Source: Mycobacterium florentinum (lineage in GTDB: Bacteria > Actinomycetota > Actinomycetes > Mycobacteriales > Mycobacteriaceae). From it: a stretch of 64,000 nucleotides of DNA. The position numbers and the translations under genes are program-made. The notes under the pieces are model-generated. The model searched no databases, was not told where the DNA came from, and saw only the letters and a list, made by a program, of their open reading frames with translations. Positions 1 to 9,066 of the stretch are shown piece by piece. Each line of letters begins with the position of its first letter. The first letter of the stretch is position 1. The stretch spans positions 310,001-374,000 of the forward strand of contig NZ_AP022576.1 in assembly GCF_010730355.1 (NCBI RefSeq), given 5' to 3'.

Positions 1-103
1 CAGCAATATAGCTACTTCGGCTCACCGGTTTGCGTCGGGCGTGGCCCGACTTGGGACTAATTCTGGCTGATTGACCGCAGACTCGCAGCTAGCAGGGACG
101 GAC

Positions 104-133
104 AGCTGACTTCATAGCTGACAGAAGTCAGCT
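104..133. promoter_or_regulatory. Perfect 10-bp inverted repeat, candidate operator
   Basis: The arms AGCTGACTTC (104-113) and GAAGTCAGCT (124-133) are perfect reverse complements around a 10-bp spacer. The repeat lies about 80 bp upstream of the first oxidoreductase start, where a TetR-type operator would be expected. A related shorter palindrome, TGACTTTAGTCA, lies at 2098-2109 upstream of the SDR gene. The region has no T tract, so an intrinsic terminator is less likely. Confidence 0.5.
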
Positions 134-214
134 ACAAATCGTTGACACGCTGTTGGAAAAATGCCTACGCTCAGCGAGCGCACGGCGGCTGTCGGTGCAT
201 GCAAAGGAGTAGCA

Positions 215-1342
215 ATGACGCTCACCCAAGAGAAGACAGTGACGCGAAAGCCGCCGGCCGAGCGGAAGTATCGCGTAATTCAATGGGGCGTAGGCAATGT
301 CGGGACAGTGGCGCTGCGACATTTTGCCCACAACCCGGCCTACGAACTGGTCGGAGTGCTCTGCAATCGTCCGGAAAAGGTCGGCAAGGATGCCGGCGAG
401 CTCTGCGGCAAGCCGCCGACCGGAGTGCTGGCGACCGACGACAAGGCGACCATCGAAGCTATTGATGCCGACTGCGTGTTCTACGCGCCACTGTGGTCTG
501 ACCCCGATGAAGTCTGCCGCCTGCTGCGCGGTGGGAAGAACGTGGTCGCATCGGGCGGCGCATGGTGGTATCGAACCGAACACAGTCAAGCGGACATCGA
601 CAAGATCCACGCCGCGTGCCTGGAGGGCGGTACGTCGTTCCATGCGGGCGGCATCAACCCCGGATTCGCGGGGGACCTGCTCGTTCTGACGCTGGCCCGG
701 ATTGTCAGCCAAATCGACACCATCCACATCTACGAAGTCGTGAATTTCGGCAGGGACACCCTGAAGTACCTGCACGAGATGGGGATGGGCAGCGATCCCG
801 CCGGGTTCGAGGACGGCCCGAATCTACTGGGTCAAGCGTGGCCGCTGTTCGCCCAGTCGATGGCAATGATCGTGGAAGGCATGGGCAAGACGGTCGACAA
901 GTACACGACCGAGGTGGAGCTCGGGGTCGCCACGCGTGACATCGCGTTCGAGGGATCCGAGACCAGCGACATGCCGGGCTTCAAGGGCGTGATCGAGAAG
1001 GGTACCGTCGCCCGCCAGCATCACAAATGGACGGCGTGGGTGGACGCCAAGCCGCTGGTCGTCTTTCACGAGATCTACACGATGGACACGTTCGATGCGA
1101 TTGAACCACAAGAGGATTGGCCGCAGCATTATCACTACCGCATCGTGATCGAGGGCGATTCGTCCACCGAGCTGATTCTGCAAGGGGCTCAGGACCCGGA
1201 CGGTGGCTACGCGTTGCCCGGCTACACCTGGACCGCGATGGGCCCCGCGAATGCGATTCCCGCTGTCTGCGACGCGGCGCCGGGGTTCATGTCCCACAAC
1301 GAACTGGGACTGATGCCGCTGCGCGGCGTGATACGACCATGA
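215..1342 (+). CDS. DapB-like NAD(P)-dependent oxidoreductase
   Basis: This 375-residue protein has an N-terminal Rossmann fold (VIQWGVGNVG near residues 20-29), as in proteins annotated as dihydrodipicolinate reductase-like or 2,4-diaminopentanoate dehydrogenase-like. The length and C-terminal half are unlike true DapB, so a lysine pathway role is unlikely. The ATG at 215 is preferred because AAAGGAG lies just upstream at 204-209. An in-frame ATG at 161 has no ribosome site. A paralogue lies at 3009-4091 in the same cluster of SDRs and P450s, which suggests catabolism of a hydrophobic substrate. The substrate cannot be read from the sequence. Confidence 0.8.
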   Translation: MTLTQEKTVTRKPPAERKYRVIQWGVGNVGTVALRHFAHNPAYELVGVLCNRPEKVGKDAGELCGKPPTGVLATDDKATIEAIDADCVFYAPLWSDPDEVCRLLRGGKNVVASGGAWWYRTEHSQADIDKIHAACLEGGTSFHAGGINPGFAGDLLVLTLARIVSQIDTIHIYEVVNFGRDTLKYLHEMGMGSDPAGFEDGPNLLGQAWPLFAQSMAMIVEGMGKTVDKYTTEVELGVATRDIAFEGSETSDMPGFKGVIEKGTVARQHHKWTAWVDAKPLVVFHEIYTMDTFDAIEPQEDWPQHYHYRIVIEGDSSTELILQGAQDPDGGYALPGYTWTAMGPANAIPAVCDAAPGFMSHNELGLMPLRGVIRP

Positions 1343-1352
1343 CGCGCCGGCG

Positions 1353-1952
1353 TCACGGCCGAAGACTGCGTAAATTCCTGGCGACGTAATCTTCCAGCAG
1401 GGTGTGGCCGGTCGGCCAATGGTTCGTGGTGATCAACAGTGCGTAGAGCCCGAGTAGGAAGAACACCGCGCTGTTCATGGGATTGACTTGCGGGTCCGCC
1501 TCGCCGCGTTCTTGAGCCAGCGCGATCTCCTGGGCGACCAACACGACCAAGGGGTGGTCCCGGCCGTCTTCGGTAGGCGGACGGGTTTGTGAGAAGTGCA
1601 GCGCAAGAAAGTCATTGAAGAGCAGATAGCCCAGTCGATGTTCCAATCCGACCACCAGGCGAACCGCCTCGTCCAGGGCGGATGCGAGGTTGTGCTCGGA
1701 CTTCAAGAATTGCGCGAACTGTTTGGCAATGCGCGCCTCTTCGCGGTGCTCGAGCTCCAGCAGCACGTGTTCCTTGGTGGGGAAGTGGAAGAAGAAGGTT
1801 CCGTGGGCGACTCCGGCGGCGGCGACGATCGCACTGACGTCGGCCTCGGCCATCCCGGCGCGGGCGAACTCCGCGATTGAGGCGCCCATCAAGCGCTCTC
1901 GCGTCTGTAAGCGCTTGGCTTCTCGCGCAGACACCCGATCCGTGACAGCCAT
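1353..1952 (-). CDS. TetR family transcriptional regulator
   Basis: The 199-residue protein has an N-terminal TetR helix-turn-helix: VSAIVAAAGVAHGTFFFHFPTK at about residues 40-61 is the recognition region, followed by a variable all-helical ligand domain. AAGGAAATGAA precedes the ATG at 1952. It is convergent with the upstream oxidoreductase and divergent from the SDR at 2165, so the 1953-2164 gap probably holds operators for one or both. The inducer is unknown. It is likely a local repressor of the 0.2-9 kb cluster. Confidence 0.9.
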   Translation of the reverse strand: MAVTDRVSAREAKRLQTRERLMGASIAEFARAGMAEADVSAIVAAAGVAHGTFFFHFPTKEHVLLELEHREEARIAKQFAQFLKSEHNLASALDEAVRLVVGLEHRLGYLLFNDFLALHFSQTRPPTEDGRDHPLVVLVAQEIALAQERGEADPQVNPMNSAVFFLLGLYALLITTNHWPTGHTLLEDYVARNLRSLRP

Positions 1953-1960
1953 TTCATTTC

Positions 1961-1986
1961 CTTACAGTTGACCCGACTCATGTAAG
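1961..1986. promoter_or_regulatory. Inverted repeat CTTACA-N14-TGTAAG upstream of tetR
   Basis: The arms CTTACA (1961-1966) and TGTAAG (1981-1986) bracket 14 bp immediately upstream of the TetR start at 1952. The position suits autoregulation. The arms are only 6 bp, so chance occurrence is possible. Confidence 0.35.
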
Positions 1987-2097
1987 AGTATCGAGGCTAA
2001 CCACACCATTATGCCGTGTGACCGCTAAAAAGGCTTGCATAACTTGATGATTGTCGGCCCATCCTCATTATGGCAGGCAACCACCCCACATATTCAT

Positions 2098-2109
2098 TGA
2101 CTTTAGTCA
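2098..2109. promoter_or_regulatory. Palindrome TGACTTTAGTCA upstream of SDR
   Basis: A 12-bp inverted repeat (TGACT/AGTCA arms, 2-bp centre) lies 55 bp upstream of the SDR start. It shares the TGACTT core with the arms of the inverted repeat at 104-133, so both could be sites of one regulator. The evidence is pattern similarity only. Confidence 0.35.
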
Positions 2110-2164
2110 GCAAGATTCATAGATTGAACTGCGCGGACGTCACACACGATCAAAGGAGCTCGGC

Positions 2165-2953
2165 ATGGCGTTGGAGCAGTTCCGGCTGGATGGTCAGGTC
2201 GCGATCGTCACGGGAGCGGGGAAGGGCGTCGGGGCGGGCATCGCGCGGGTGTTGGCGGAGGCCGGGGCCACGGTCGTCGGCACCGCGCGTACCGAGGCGG
2301 ATATCGTTGGCACGATTGAAGGTATCGAGGCCGCGGGTGGCACGGGACTGCCGCTTGTCGCGGACGCGATGAGTCGTCCCGACGGAGAGCGCGTCGTGAA
2401 TACGGCGATGGAGCGCTTCGGCCGCATCGACATTCTCGTCAACAATGTCGGGGGTTCCACCTACGCGCGGTTTCTGGATATCACCGACGAAGATTTCCGG
2501 CACACCTTCGACTGGTGTGTGACCTCTGCCTTCATCATGAGTCAGCTCGTGGCACCGCACATGCTCAGTGCCGGGCACGGTTCCATCATCAACATCTCGT
2601 CGGGCTCGGCGCGGTTCGGCATCCGGGCACTGACGGCCTATTGCGTCGCGAAGGGTGGCCTCGAAGCGCTCACCCGCGCGATGGCACAGGAACTCGCGCC
2701 GAAGATCCGCGTCAACGCCATCGCGTTAGGTTCATTCGCCACCGACGGCCTGAAGGGCAGCCTGGACATGATGCCGGGGTCGCTGGAAAAGATGCAGGAG
2801 GCCACGCCGCTGCATCGCCTCGGCGATGTCGAGGACCTGGGGCGGCTCGCGGTGTATCTGTCCACCCGCGACTGCTACGCGACGAACGCGACGTTCCACG
2901 TCGACGGCGGCATCGACTCGAACAATTCGCCGCTGCCGATACCCGACTATTAA
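2165..2953 (+). CDS. SDR family oxidoreductase
   Basis: This classical short-chain dehydrogenase/reductase has 262 residues. It shows the glycine-rich TGAGKGVG cofactor motif near residue 17, NNVGG near residue 92, a catalytic Ser in NISSGSA, and the YCVAK Tyr/Lys pair near residue 159. AAAGGAG at 2152-2158 precedes the ATG. It probably oxidises or reduces an alcohol or ketone using NAD(P). It is followed 55 bp later by a DapB-like gene and lies inside the P450/SDR cluster. The substrate is unknown. Confidence 0.9.
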   Translation: MALEQFRLDGQVAIVTGAGKGVGAGIARVLAEAGATVVGTARTEADIVGTIEGIEAAGGTGLPLVADAMSRPDGERVVNTAMERFGRIDILVNNVGGSTYARFLDITDEDFRHTFDWCVTSAFIMSQLVAPHMLSAGHGSIINISSGSARFGIRALTAYCVAKGGLEALTRAMAQELAPKIRVNAIALGSFATDGLKGSLDMMPGSLEKMQEATPLHRLGDVEDLGRLAVYLSTRDCYATNATFHVDGGIDSNNSPLPIPDY

Positions 2954-2972
2954 GCCGCCCGGGGACTGAAAG

Positions 2973-2985
2973 CGATACAGTATCG
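2973..2985. promoter_or_regulatory. 13-bp palindrome CGATACAGTATCG
   Basis: A perfect palindrome with a single central base lies in the 55-bp gap between the SDR and the DapB-like gene, 23 bp before the GTG start. It is a candidate internal operator or promoter element. No known consensus was matched. Confidence 0.4.
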
Positions 2986-3008
2986 TCCACGGGAAGGATG
3001 AGGTAACA

Positions 3009-4091
3009 GTGCGCAGAGTCATTCAATTCTCCACCGGAAACGTGGGCCGGCATTCGTTGCGGGCGATCATCGGCCGTCCAGATCTGGAACTGGTCGGCGT
3101 GCACGCCGCCAGCCCCGACAAGGTCGGAAAGGATGCGGCGCGGCTGTGCGGACTCGACGCACCGACCGGCATCGTCGCCACCGACGATATCGACGCCCTG
3201 GTGAACCTGGGCGCGGACTGCGTGGTTTACACGTCTCAGGGTGAGACGCGGCCGCTGGAAGCGATCGAGCAGATGTCGAGGTTCCTCGCCGCGGGGACCA
3301 ACGTCGTCGGTACGTCGATGGTCTGGCTGGTCACGCCGCACCACGCCGAAGACTGGCTGCGCGAGCCCCTGCAGCGCGCCTGCGCCGCCGGCAACACCTC
3401 GCTCTACGTCAACGGCATCGATCCCGGCTTCTCCGGCGATACGCTGGTGCACTCGGCGGTCAGCCTGACTACCCGGGTGGATTCGATCACCGTCCAGGAG
3501 ATCTTCGACTACGGAAATTACGACGATGCCGAGTTCACCGGCGCCGCAATGGGTTTCGGAACAACTGAAGACGACGATTCGCCGATGATGTTTCTGCCCG
3601 GGGTGATCGTGTCGATGTGGGGCGGCCAGGTCCGAAGTCTGGCCGACCATCTCGACATCAAACTCGACGAAGTGCGCCAGCGCGTCGAACCGTGGTACAC
3701 GCCGGAACGAATCGACTGCACGATGATGACGGTGGAGCCGGGGCAGATGGGCGCGGTGCGCTTCGCCACCGAGGGCGTGCGTGACGGCAAGCCGGTGATC
3801 ACGCTCGAGCACGTCACCAGGCTCACCAACGCCGCGGCGCCGGACTGGGAGTTCCCGCCCGAGGGGCATACCGGCGTGCATCGTGTCGTCGTGGAGGGCG
3901 AACCGCGCGTGGAAATCAACACCCACGTCTCCCATCCGCTTTTCGATTCCACTGATGCCGGCTGCATCTCGACGGCCGGGCGTGCCGTCAATGCGATCGA
4001 CTGGGTGTGTCGCGCGCCGCAGGGACTTGTCGCGGTGGAGGACATTCCGCTGTCCGCGACGATGCGCGGTGCGATGTGGAGTGAGCACTAG
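3009..4091 (+). CDS. DapB-like NAD(P)-dependent oxidoreductase
   Basis: The 360-residue paralogue of the 215-1342 gene shares the pattern VIQ(W/F)..GNVG at its N terminus, followed by an (E)LVGVHAASPDKVGKDA stretch matching the other copy's LVGVLCNRPEKVGKDA. It begins at GTG 3009, behind AGGATGAGG. Its TAG stop at 4089-4091 is directly followed by the GTG of the next SDR at 4092, with no gap, which indicates translational coupling. Two copies in one cluster suggest sequential or alternative steps on related substrates. The specificity is unresolved. Confidence 0.8.
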   Translation: MRRVIQFSTGNVGRHSLRAIIGRPDLELVGVHAASPDKVGKDAARLCGLDAPTGIVATDDIDALVNLGADCVVYTSQGETRPLEAIEQMSRFLAAGTNVVGTSMVWLVTPHHAEDWLREPLQRACAAGNTSLYVNGIDPGFSGDTLVHSAVSLTTRVDSITVQEIFDYGNYDDAEFTGAAMGFGTTEDDDSPMMFLPGVIVSMWGGQVRSLADHLDIKLDEVRQRVEPWYTPERIDCTMMTVEPGQMGAVRFATEGVRDGKPVITLEHVTRLTNAAAPDWEFPPEGHTGVHRVVVEGEPRVEINTHVSHPLFDSTDAGCISTAGRAVNAIDWVCRAPQGLVAVEDIPLSATMRGAMWSEH

Positions 4092-4892
4092 GTGCGCGTT
4101 GCCGGTAAACGCATTCTGATTACCGGCGCCGCCCGCGGCATGGGGCGCGGCCATGCGTTGCGGCTTGCGCAGGAGGGTGCGGATCTCATCCTGGTCGACA
4201 TCTGTCGATCCTTGCCGCAGATCGAGTATCCCTTGGCCACGGAAGACGATCTGGCCGAAACGGCGAGACTGGTAAAGGATTTCGGCCGCCGCTGTGTTAG
4301 TCGTGTTGTCGATGTTCGTGACGAGGCGCTACTGCGTGCCGTGGTCGATGAGGGTGCAGCCGAGCTGGGGGGACTGGACGGGGCGGTGGCCAACGCCGGT
4401 GTCTTGACGGTGGCGCCGTGGGACGGGACAACGGGCGATCAGTGGCGCACGGTGGTCGACGTCAACCTGATCGGCGTGTGGAACACCTGCGCGGCCGCGA
4501 TACCGCACCTGCTCAACCAAGGGGGAGGCAGCCTGGTCAACATCAGCTCGGCGGGTGCCATCAAAGGGTTTCCGCTGCAGACGCCCTACACGGCGGCCAA
4601 GCACGGCGTCGTCGGCCTGACCCTGGCTCTGGCGAATGAACTTGCGGCACAAAACGTGCGGGTCAATACCGTGCTTCCCACCGGCGTGCCGACCGGGATG
4701 GTTCCGCCGTCGTTCGGACCACTGCTGGGTGAGCACCGGTCCGACCTGATTCCCATCTTCGTCAACGCGATGCCCACGCCGGCCGTGGAGCCCGCCGACG
4801 TCAGCAGCGCCGTGCTGTTCTTGCTGTCCGACGAATCCCGGTACGTGACGGGGCTGGAGTTCAAGGTCGACGCCGGGGTGACGATCAACTGA
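4092..4892 (+). CDS. Mycofactocin-coupled SDR family oxidoreductase
   Basis: The 266-residue SDR has ITGAARGMGRGHALRLAQEG at the cofactor site, then VDICRSLPQIEYPLATEDDLAET, an insertion typical of the mycofactocin-associated SDR family. It also has NAGVLT, SS in NISSAGA, and YTAAK near residue 163. Family knowledge says such SDRs hold a non-exchanging nicotinamide and pass electrons to mycofactocin. No mycofactocin biosynthesis genes lie in this window. The GTG start abuts the preceding stop, which argues for co-translation. The probable role is alcohol oxidation in the same pathway as the P450s. Confidence 0.85.
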   Translation: MRVAGKRILITGAARGMGRGHALRLAQEGADLILVDICRSLPQIEYPLATEDDLAETARLVKDFGRRCVSRVVDVRDEALLRAVVDEGAAELGGLDGAVANAGVLTVAPWDGTTGDQWRTVVDVNLIGVWNTCAAAIPHLLNQGGGSLVNISSAGAIKGFPLQTPYTAAKHGVVGLTLALANELAAQNVRVNTVLPTGVPTGMVPPSFGPLLGEHRSDLIPIFVNAMPTPAVEPADVSSAVLFLLSDESRYVTGLEFKVDAGVTIN

Positions 4893-4898
4893 ACCCGC

Positions 4899-5525
4899 CT
4901 ACAGCGGCCACCTGTTCGGCTCGGAGGCCTGCAGAGGAGGCGCGGGAGGCAGCGGCTTTCGCTCGCCGGTAGATATCGCGTCGAGAATGAGCGCGAGATA
5001 GCGTCGCCAACCGTCGCTGGTCGCCTCCATCGTGGACAGCACGCTGTAGAGCATGCCGATCAGGCGAAGCAGGTCCTCGGCGACCAGGTCGGCGCGGACG
5101 ATGCCGGACTGTTGGCCCCGGCGGACAAGTTCGTTGAGGGCGTCAAGCAACGAGTCGGAGATGTCGGCGGTCAGTGATCCGGCCCGCTGCGCCGCGATCA
5201 GGAGGTTCTGCTCCCGGGCGCCCAGCGATATGGCCGTCTCGATGAGTTCGGTGAGGCCACGCAGGGCGTCTTCGCTGCGCCGCGCGCTGTCGATCACCGG
5301 CGTGAGGTCCTCGGCGATGCATTGATCCAGCGCGGCCCGCACCAGATCGGCCTTCGCCGGAAATCTGCGGTACAGGGTGCGCTCACCGACGCCGGCGTGG
5401 CGTGCGACCGCTTCGACCGAGGCGTCGGGCCCCAGCTCGGCATAGACCTCGCGCGCCGCGCGCAGGATGCGCTCGACGTTGCGCGCCGCGTCTGCCCGCA
5501 ACGGCCGGTCTTCAACCGCGGTCAT
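4899..5525 (-). CDS. TetR family transcriptional regulator
   Basis: The 208-residue protein has a TetR DNA-binding domain (VEAVARHAGVGERTLYRRFPAK at about residues 39-60) and a helical C-terminal ligand domain. It is divergent from the P450 at 5618. The 92-bp intergenic stretch holds a loose TGCCA...TGGCA inverted repeat, a plausible shared operator. It probably represses the P450 pair and itself, although no direct evidence is available. Confidence 0.9.
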   Translation of the reverse strand: MTAVEDRPLRADAARNVERILRAAREVYAELGPDASVEAVARHAGVGERTLYRRFPAKADLVRAALDQCIAEDLTPVIDSARRSEDALRGLTELIETAISLGAREQNLLIAAQRAGSLTADISDSLLDALNELVRRGQQSGIVRADLVAEDLLRLIGMLYSVLSTMEATSDGWRRYLALILDAISTGERKPLPPAPPLQASEPNRWPL

Positions 5526-5617
5526 CGTGACAGCCTAACTGAGAGTTGACTGCCAACAGGTGTAGCTCTAGGCTCTATAACTGGCAGAACGCTGACATTT
5601 AATGGGAAACGCAGGTT

Positions 5618-6832
5618 ATGTCAACAACTTCCGAAGTCTGCTCTGACGCCGATCTTCCCGTGCTGCCCGTTCCGCGGGCCGCGCGGTGCCCGCTTGCGCC
5701 ACCCGCCGAGTTCGCGGACTGGCGGGAGCAGCCCGGGTTACGAAAGGCGATGTTTCAGGGCAACCCGATCTGGGTGATCAGCCGCTATCAGGACATCCGG
5801 GCGGCGCTGGTCGATCCGCGCCTGTCCGCGAAGACGATCCCGGATTCCATCATGCCGAAGGACGCCGACAACAAGGTCCCGGTGATGTTCGCGCGCGCCG
5901 ATGATCCCGAGCATCAGCGATTGCGGCGCATGATGACCACCAACTTCACGTTCCGGCGTTGCGAATCGATGCGACCGCAAATCCAGGACACGGTCGACCA
6001 TTATCTCGGCCGGATGATCGAGAAGGGCGCGCCGGCCGATCTGGTGCTCGAATTTGCCTTGCCGGTACCGTCATTGGTGATCGCGCTGCTGCTGGGAGTC
6101 CCGCCGGAAGACCTCGCGATCTTCCAGCACCACACCACCGTGGGGTTGGACCAGAGGTCCTCCGACGAGCAGAAGGGCCAAGCCTTCGGGGCGATGTACG
6201 CCTATATCGTGGAGTTGGTCGAGCGCAAAGCACGCGAACCCGGCGACGACCTGATCAGCCGGCTGCTCACCGAATACGTGGCAAAGGGTGAGCTCGACCA
6301 CGCCACCACGGCGATGAACGCCGTGATCATGATGCAGGCCGGCCATGAGACCACCGCCAACATGATCTCGCTGGGAACCGTTGCGCTGCTGGAACATCCC
6401 GACGTATTCGCGCGACTCGGACAAACCGACGATCCCGCCGTCATCGCGAACATCGTCGAGGAGCTGATGCGCTACCTGACGATCGTGCACAGCCAGGTCG
6501 ACCGGGTGGCCACCGAAGACCTGACGATCGGCGGTCAGCTGATTCGTGCCGGGGAGTTCGTGATGATGAACCTGCCCGCCGGCAACTGGGACGCCGCCTA
6601 CGCCGACAACCCCGACAGCTTCGACGTCGACCGAAACACCCGCGGGCACTTGGGCTTCGGGTACGGTGCGCACCAGTGCATCGGCGCGAACCTGGCCCGC
6701 GTCGAGATGCAGGTCGCGTTCGCCACCCTGGCGCGCCGGCTGCCCGGCCTCACTCTGGCGGTATCGCCGGACGAGTTGAGCTTCAAGCACGCCAACATCT
6801 ATGGCATGAAAGAACTCCCGGTGAGCTGGTGA
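5618..6832 (+). CDS. Cytochrome P450
   Basis: The 404-residue P450 has the oxygen-binding helix motif AGHETT (about residues 242-247), the K-helix ExxR as EELMR, and a heme-binding loop GFGYGAHQCIGANLA with the thiolate Cys at residue 354. No signal peptide or membrane anchor is seen, as usual for soluble bacterial P450s. It needs a ferredoxin and reductase, neither of which is encoded in this cluster. Its nearest relative is the adjacent gene at 6882. The substrate is unknown. The surrounding SDRs suggest hydroxylation followed by alcohol oxidation. Confidence 0.95.
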   Translation: MSTTSEVCSDADLPVLPVPRAARCPLAPPAEFADWREQPGLRKAMFQGNPIWVISRYQDIRAALVDPRLSAKTIPDSIMPKDADNKVPVMFARADDPEHQRLRRMMTTNFTFRRCESMRPQIQDTVDHYLGRMIEKGAPADLVLEFALPVPSLVIALLLGVPPEDLAIFQHHTTVGLDQRSSDEQKGQAFGAMYAYIVELVERKAREPGDDLISRLLTEYVAKGELDHATTAMNAVIMMQAGHETTANMISLGTVALLEHPDVFARLGQTDDPAVIANIVEELMRYLTIVHSQVDRVATEDLTIGGQLIRAGEFVMMNLPAGNWDAAYADNPDSFDVDRNTRGHLGFGYGAHQCIGANLARVEMQVAFATLARRLPGLTLAVSPDELSFKHANIYGMKELPVSW

Positions 6833-6881
6833 CGATGAACTCGTGCTGGCACACGAACTCGACGATCACGAAACACCGTTG

Positions 6882-8087
6882 ATGTCAACCGATCTGAGCT
6901 CCGACATGGATCTTCCGGTGATCCCCGTACCGCGTGCCGCGCACTGCCCGCTGCATCCGCCGGCCGAATTCGTCGACTGGCGCCAGGAACCCGGACTGCG
7001 ACGGGTCATGTACCACGGCCGACCGGCCTGGGTGGTGAGCCGGTACCACGACATCCGGGCGGCCCTGGTCGACCCGCGTCTGTCCGCCGACACCATCCCC
7101 GAATACCTGAGGCAGAAGAACACGGACAACACGCCGGTCATGTTCGCCCGGGTCGACGACCCCGAGCATCATCGGTTGCGGCGCATGCTGACCGGCGACT
7201 TCACCTTCCGGCGTTGCGAAGCGATGCGGCCCCGGATCCAGGAATTGGTCGATCATCATCTTGATGTCATGATCCGTAACGGGCCGCCGGCCGACCTGGT
7301 GCGCGACTTCGCCTTGCCGGTGCCGTCCCTGGTAATCGCGCTACTGCTGGGGGTGCCGTCCGAGGATCTCGCGTCCTTCCAGCAATACACCGCGGTTGGG
7401 CTGGATACGAGGGCATCCGACGACGAAAAGGCACAGGCCGGTGCCGCGATGTTCGGCTACCTCCTGGAATTGGTGGGGCGCAAGGAACGGGATCCGGCTG
7501 ACGACCTGATCGGCCGCTTGGTTGCCGACTATGTCGTGACGGGCCAGCTCAACCGCGAGACCGCGGCGTTCTCCGGGATGACGCTGCTGGTCGCCGGCCA
7601 CGAGACCAGCGCCAACATGATCTCGCTGGGAACGGTTGCGCTGCTGGAACGTCCCGAGATCTTCAAGCGACTCGGGGAGTCCGACGATCCCGCCGTCGTC
7701 GCCAACATCGTCGAAGAACTGATGCGTTATCTGTCCATCGTGCACAGTCAGGTGGACCGGGTGGCGACCGAGGACTTCGAACTCGGCGGTCAGTTGATCC
7801 AGGCCGGCGACATGGTCTTGATGAATATTCCGGCCGGGAATTGGGACGCTGACTTCGTCGACAATCCGGAATTCTTCGATGTGGAGCGGAATACCCGCGG
7901 TCACTTGGGGTTTGGCTATGGCGTGCATCAGTGCATCGGGGCGAATCTCGCTCGCGTCGAAATGCAGTCGGCGTTCACCACATTGGCGAGGCGTTTGCCC
8001 GGGCTGAGGCTGGCGGTAGCTCCGGATGAACTGAAATTCAAAGAGGCCGATATCTATGGCATGAAAGAACTTCCGGTGAGTTGGTGA
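6882..8087 (+). CDS. Cytochrome P450, tandem paralogue
   Basis: The 401-residue P450 is clearly paralogous to the upstream one: both begin MST, then DLPV(L/I)PVPRAA.CPL.PPAEF..WR, and both end GMKELPVSW. It shows AGHETS, EELMR and GFGYGVHQCIGANLA with the heme Cys near residue 351. The ATG at 6882 is chosen because the N terminus then aligns with the paralogue. An in-frame upstream start at 6843 would add 13 unmatched residues. The 49-bp gap and same orientation imply an operon. The retained motifs suggest both are active, perhaps with diverged substrates. Confidence 0.93.
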   Translation: MSTDLSSDMDLPVIPVPRAAHCPLHPPAEFVDWRQEPGLRRVMYHGRPAWVVSRYHDIRAALVDPRLSADTIPEYLRQKNTDNTPVMFARVDDPEHHRLRRMLTGDFTFRRCEAMRPRIQELVDHHLDVMIRNGPPADLVRDFALPVPSLVIALLLGVPSEDLASFQQYTAVGLDTRASDDEKAQAGAAMFGYLLELVGRKERDPADDLIGRLVADYVVTGQLNRETAAFSGMTLLVAGHETSANMISLGTVALLERPEIFKRLGESDDPAVVANIVEELMRYLSIVHSQVDRVATEDFELGGQLIQAGDMVLMNIPAGNWDADFVDNPEFFDVERNTRGHLGFGYGVHQCIGANLARVEMQSAFTTLARRLPGLRLAVAPDELKFKEADIYGMKELPVSW

Positions 8088-8089
8088 CG

Positions 8090-9061
8090 ATGTCCACGAG
8101 TCAGTTGCGGTTCGACGATCAGGTTGCCGTCATCACCGGCGCCGGCGGGGGTTTGGGTAAGGAGTACGCGTTGTTGCTGGCGTCCCGTGGTGCGCGCGTC
8201 GTCGTCAACGACATCGGCGGCTCGGTGACCGGGGACGGCTCGAGCACCGAAGCGGCGGACGCCGCCGCCCACGAGATTCGCGAGCTCGGCGGTCAGGCCG
8301 TCCCGGATAGCCACAGCGTGACCAGTCCCGAAGGGGGGCAAGCGATTATCGATACCGCCCTGAGCGCCTGGGGTCGCGTCGATATCGTGATCAACAATGC
8401 CGGAATCGTGCGGGATGCACCGTTCGCGGATATGACCGCCGAGGTGTTCGAACCGCTGTTGGACGTGCACCTGCGGGGCGCGTTCCATGTGACACGGCCG
8501 GCGTGGAAGGCGATGCGCGAGCAGGGTTACGGGCGAATACTCAACACGACCTCGGCGGCGGGACTTCTGGGCAATGTCGGCATGAGCAACTATGGGTCTG
8601 CCAAGACCGGGCTACTCGGTTTTACCCGCGTGCTGGCTGCCGAGGGCGCCGACCACAACATCAAGGTCAACGCCGTCGCCCCGATCGCCTACACGCGGAT
8701 GCTGACTCACTCGATCGACGGTGCCGCACCCCCGGCCGACGCGGCGGCGCGGGCGGTGCTGGACGACCTGACCAGCCAGTACCTCAAGAAGCTGGATCCC
8801 GCGCTGGTGGCTCCGGTGGTCGCGTTCCTGACCCACCGAGATTGCCCGGTGTCGGGAGAGGTTTATACCGTTGGTGCAGGCCATGTTTCGCGATTCTTCA
8901 TCGGTCGGACGAAGGGTTTCTACAATCCCGGCCTGTCCATCGAGGATGTGCGGGATCACCTGGCCGAGATCCGCGACGAAGCCGGATACACGGTTCCCGG
9001 TGGACCCGCCGACGAGATGGCCGAACTCTTCGCGACGATCATGGCCGAGCAAGCGAACTAA
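8090..9061 (+). CDS. SDR family oxidoreductase (HSD17B4-like)
   Basis: The 323-residue protein resembles the dehydrogenase domain of multifunctional 17-beta-hydroxysteroid dehydrogenase 4/FOX2. It has TGAGGGLGKEYA, NDIGG, NNAGI, a catalytic Ser in TTSAAG and the YGSAK pair. The longer C-terminal tail (about 60 extra residues, FIGRTKGFYNPGLSIEDV) is typical of that subgroup. The ATG at 8090 sits 2 bp after the P450 stop. A GTG at 8084 overlapping the stop is an alternative. It probably acts on a 3-hydroxyacyl-CoA or hydroxysteroid, and would follow the P450s in the pathway. Confidence 0.88.
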   Translation: MSTSQLRFDDQVAVITGAGGGLGKEYALLLASRGARVVVNDIGGSVTGDGSSTEAADAAAHEIRELGGQAVPDSHSVTSPEGGQAIIDTALSAWGRVDIVINNAGIVRDAPFADMTAEVFEPLLDVHLRGAFHVTRPAWKAMREQGYGRILNTTSAAGLLGNVGMSNYGSAKTGLLGFTRVLAAEGADHNIKVNAVAPIAYTRMLTHSIDGAAPPADAAARAVLDDLTSQYLKKLDPALVAPVVAFLTHRDCPVSGEVYTVGAGHVSRFFIGRTKGFYNPGLSIEDVRDHLAEIRDEAGYTVPGGPADEMAELFATIMAEQAN

Positions 9062-9066
9062 CGGCG

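Noticed and set aside
2712..4154. 480-codon open frame on the minus strand
   Set aside because: It mirrors the DapB-like gene and neighbouring SDR and shows no family motif; the plus-strand genes are well supported.
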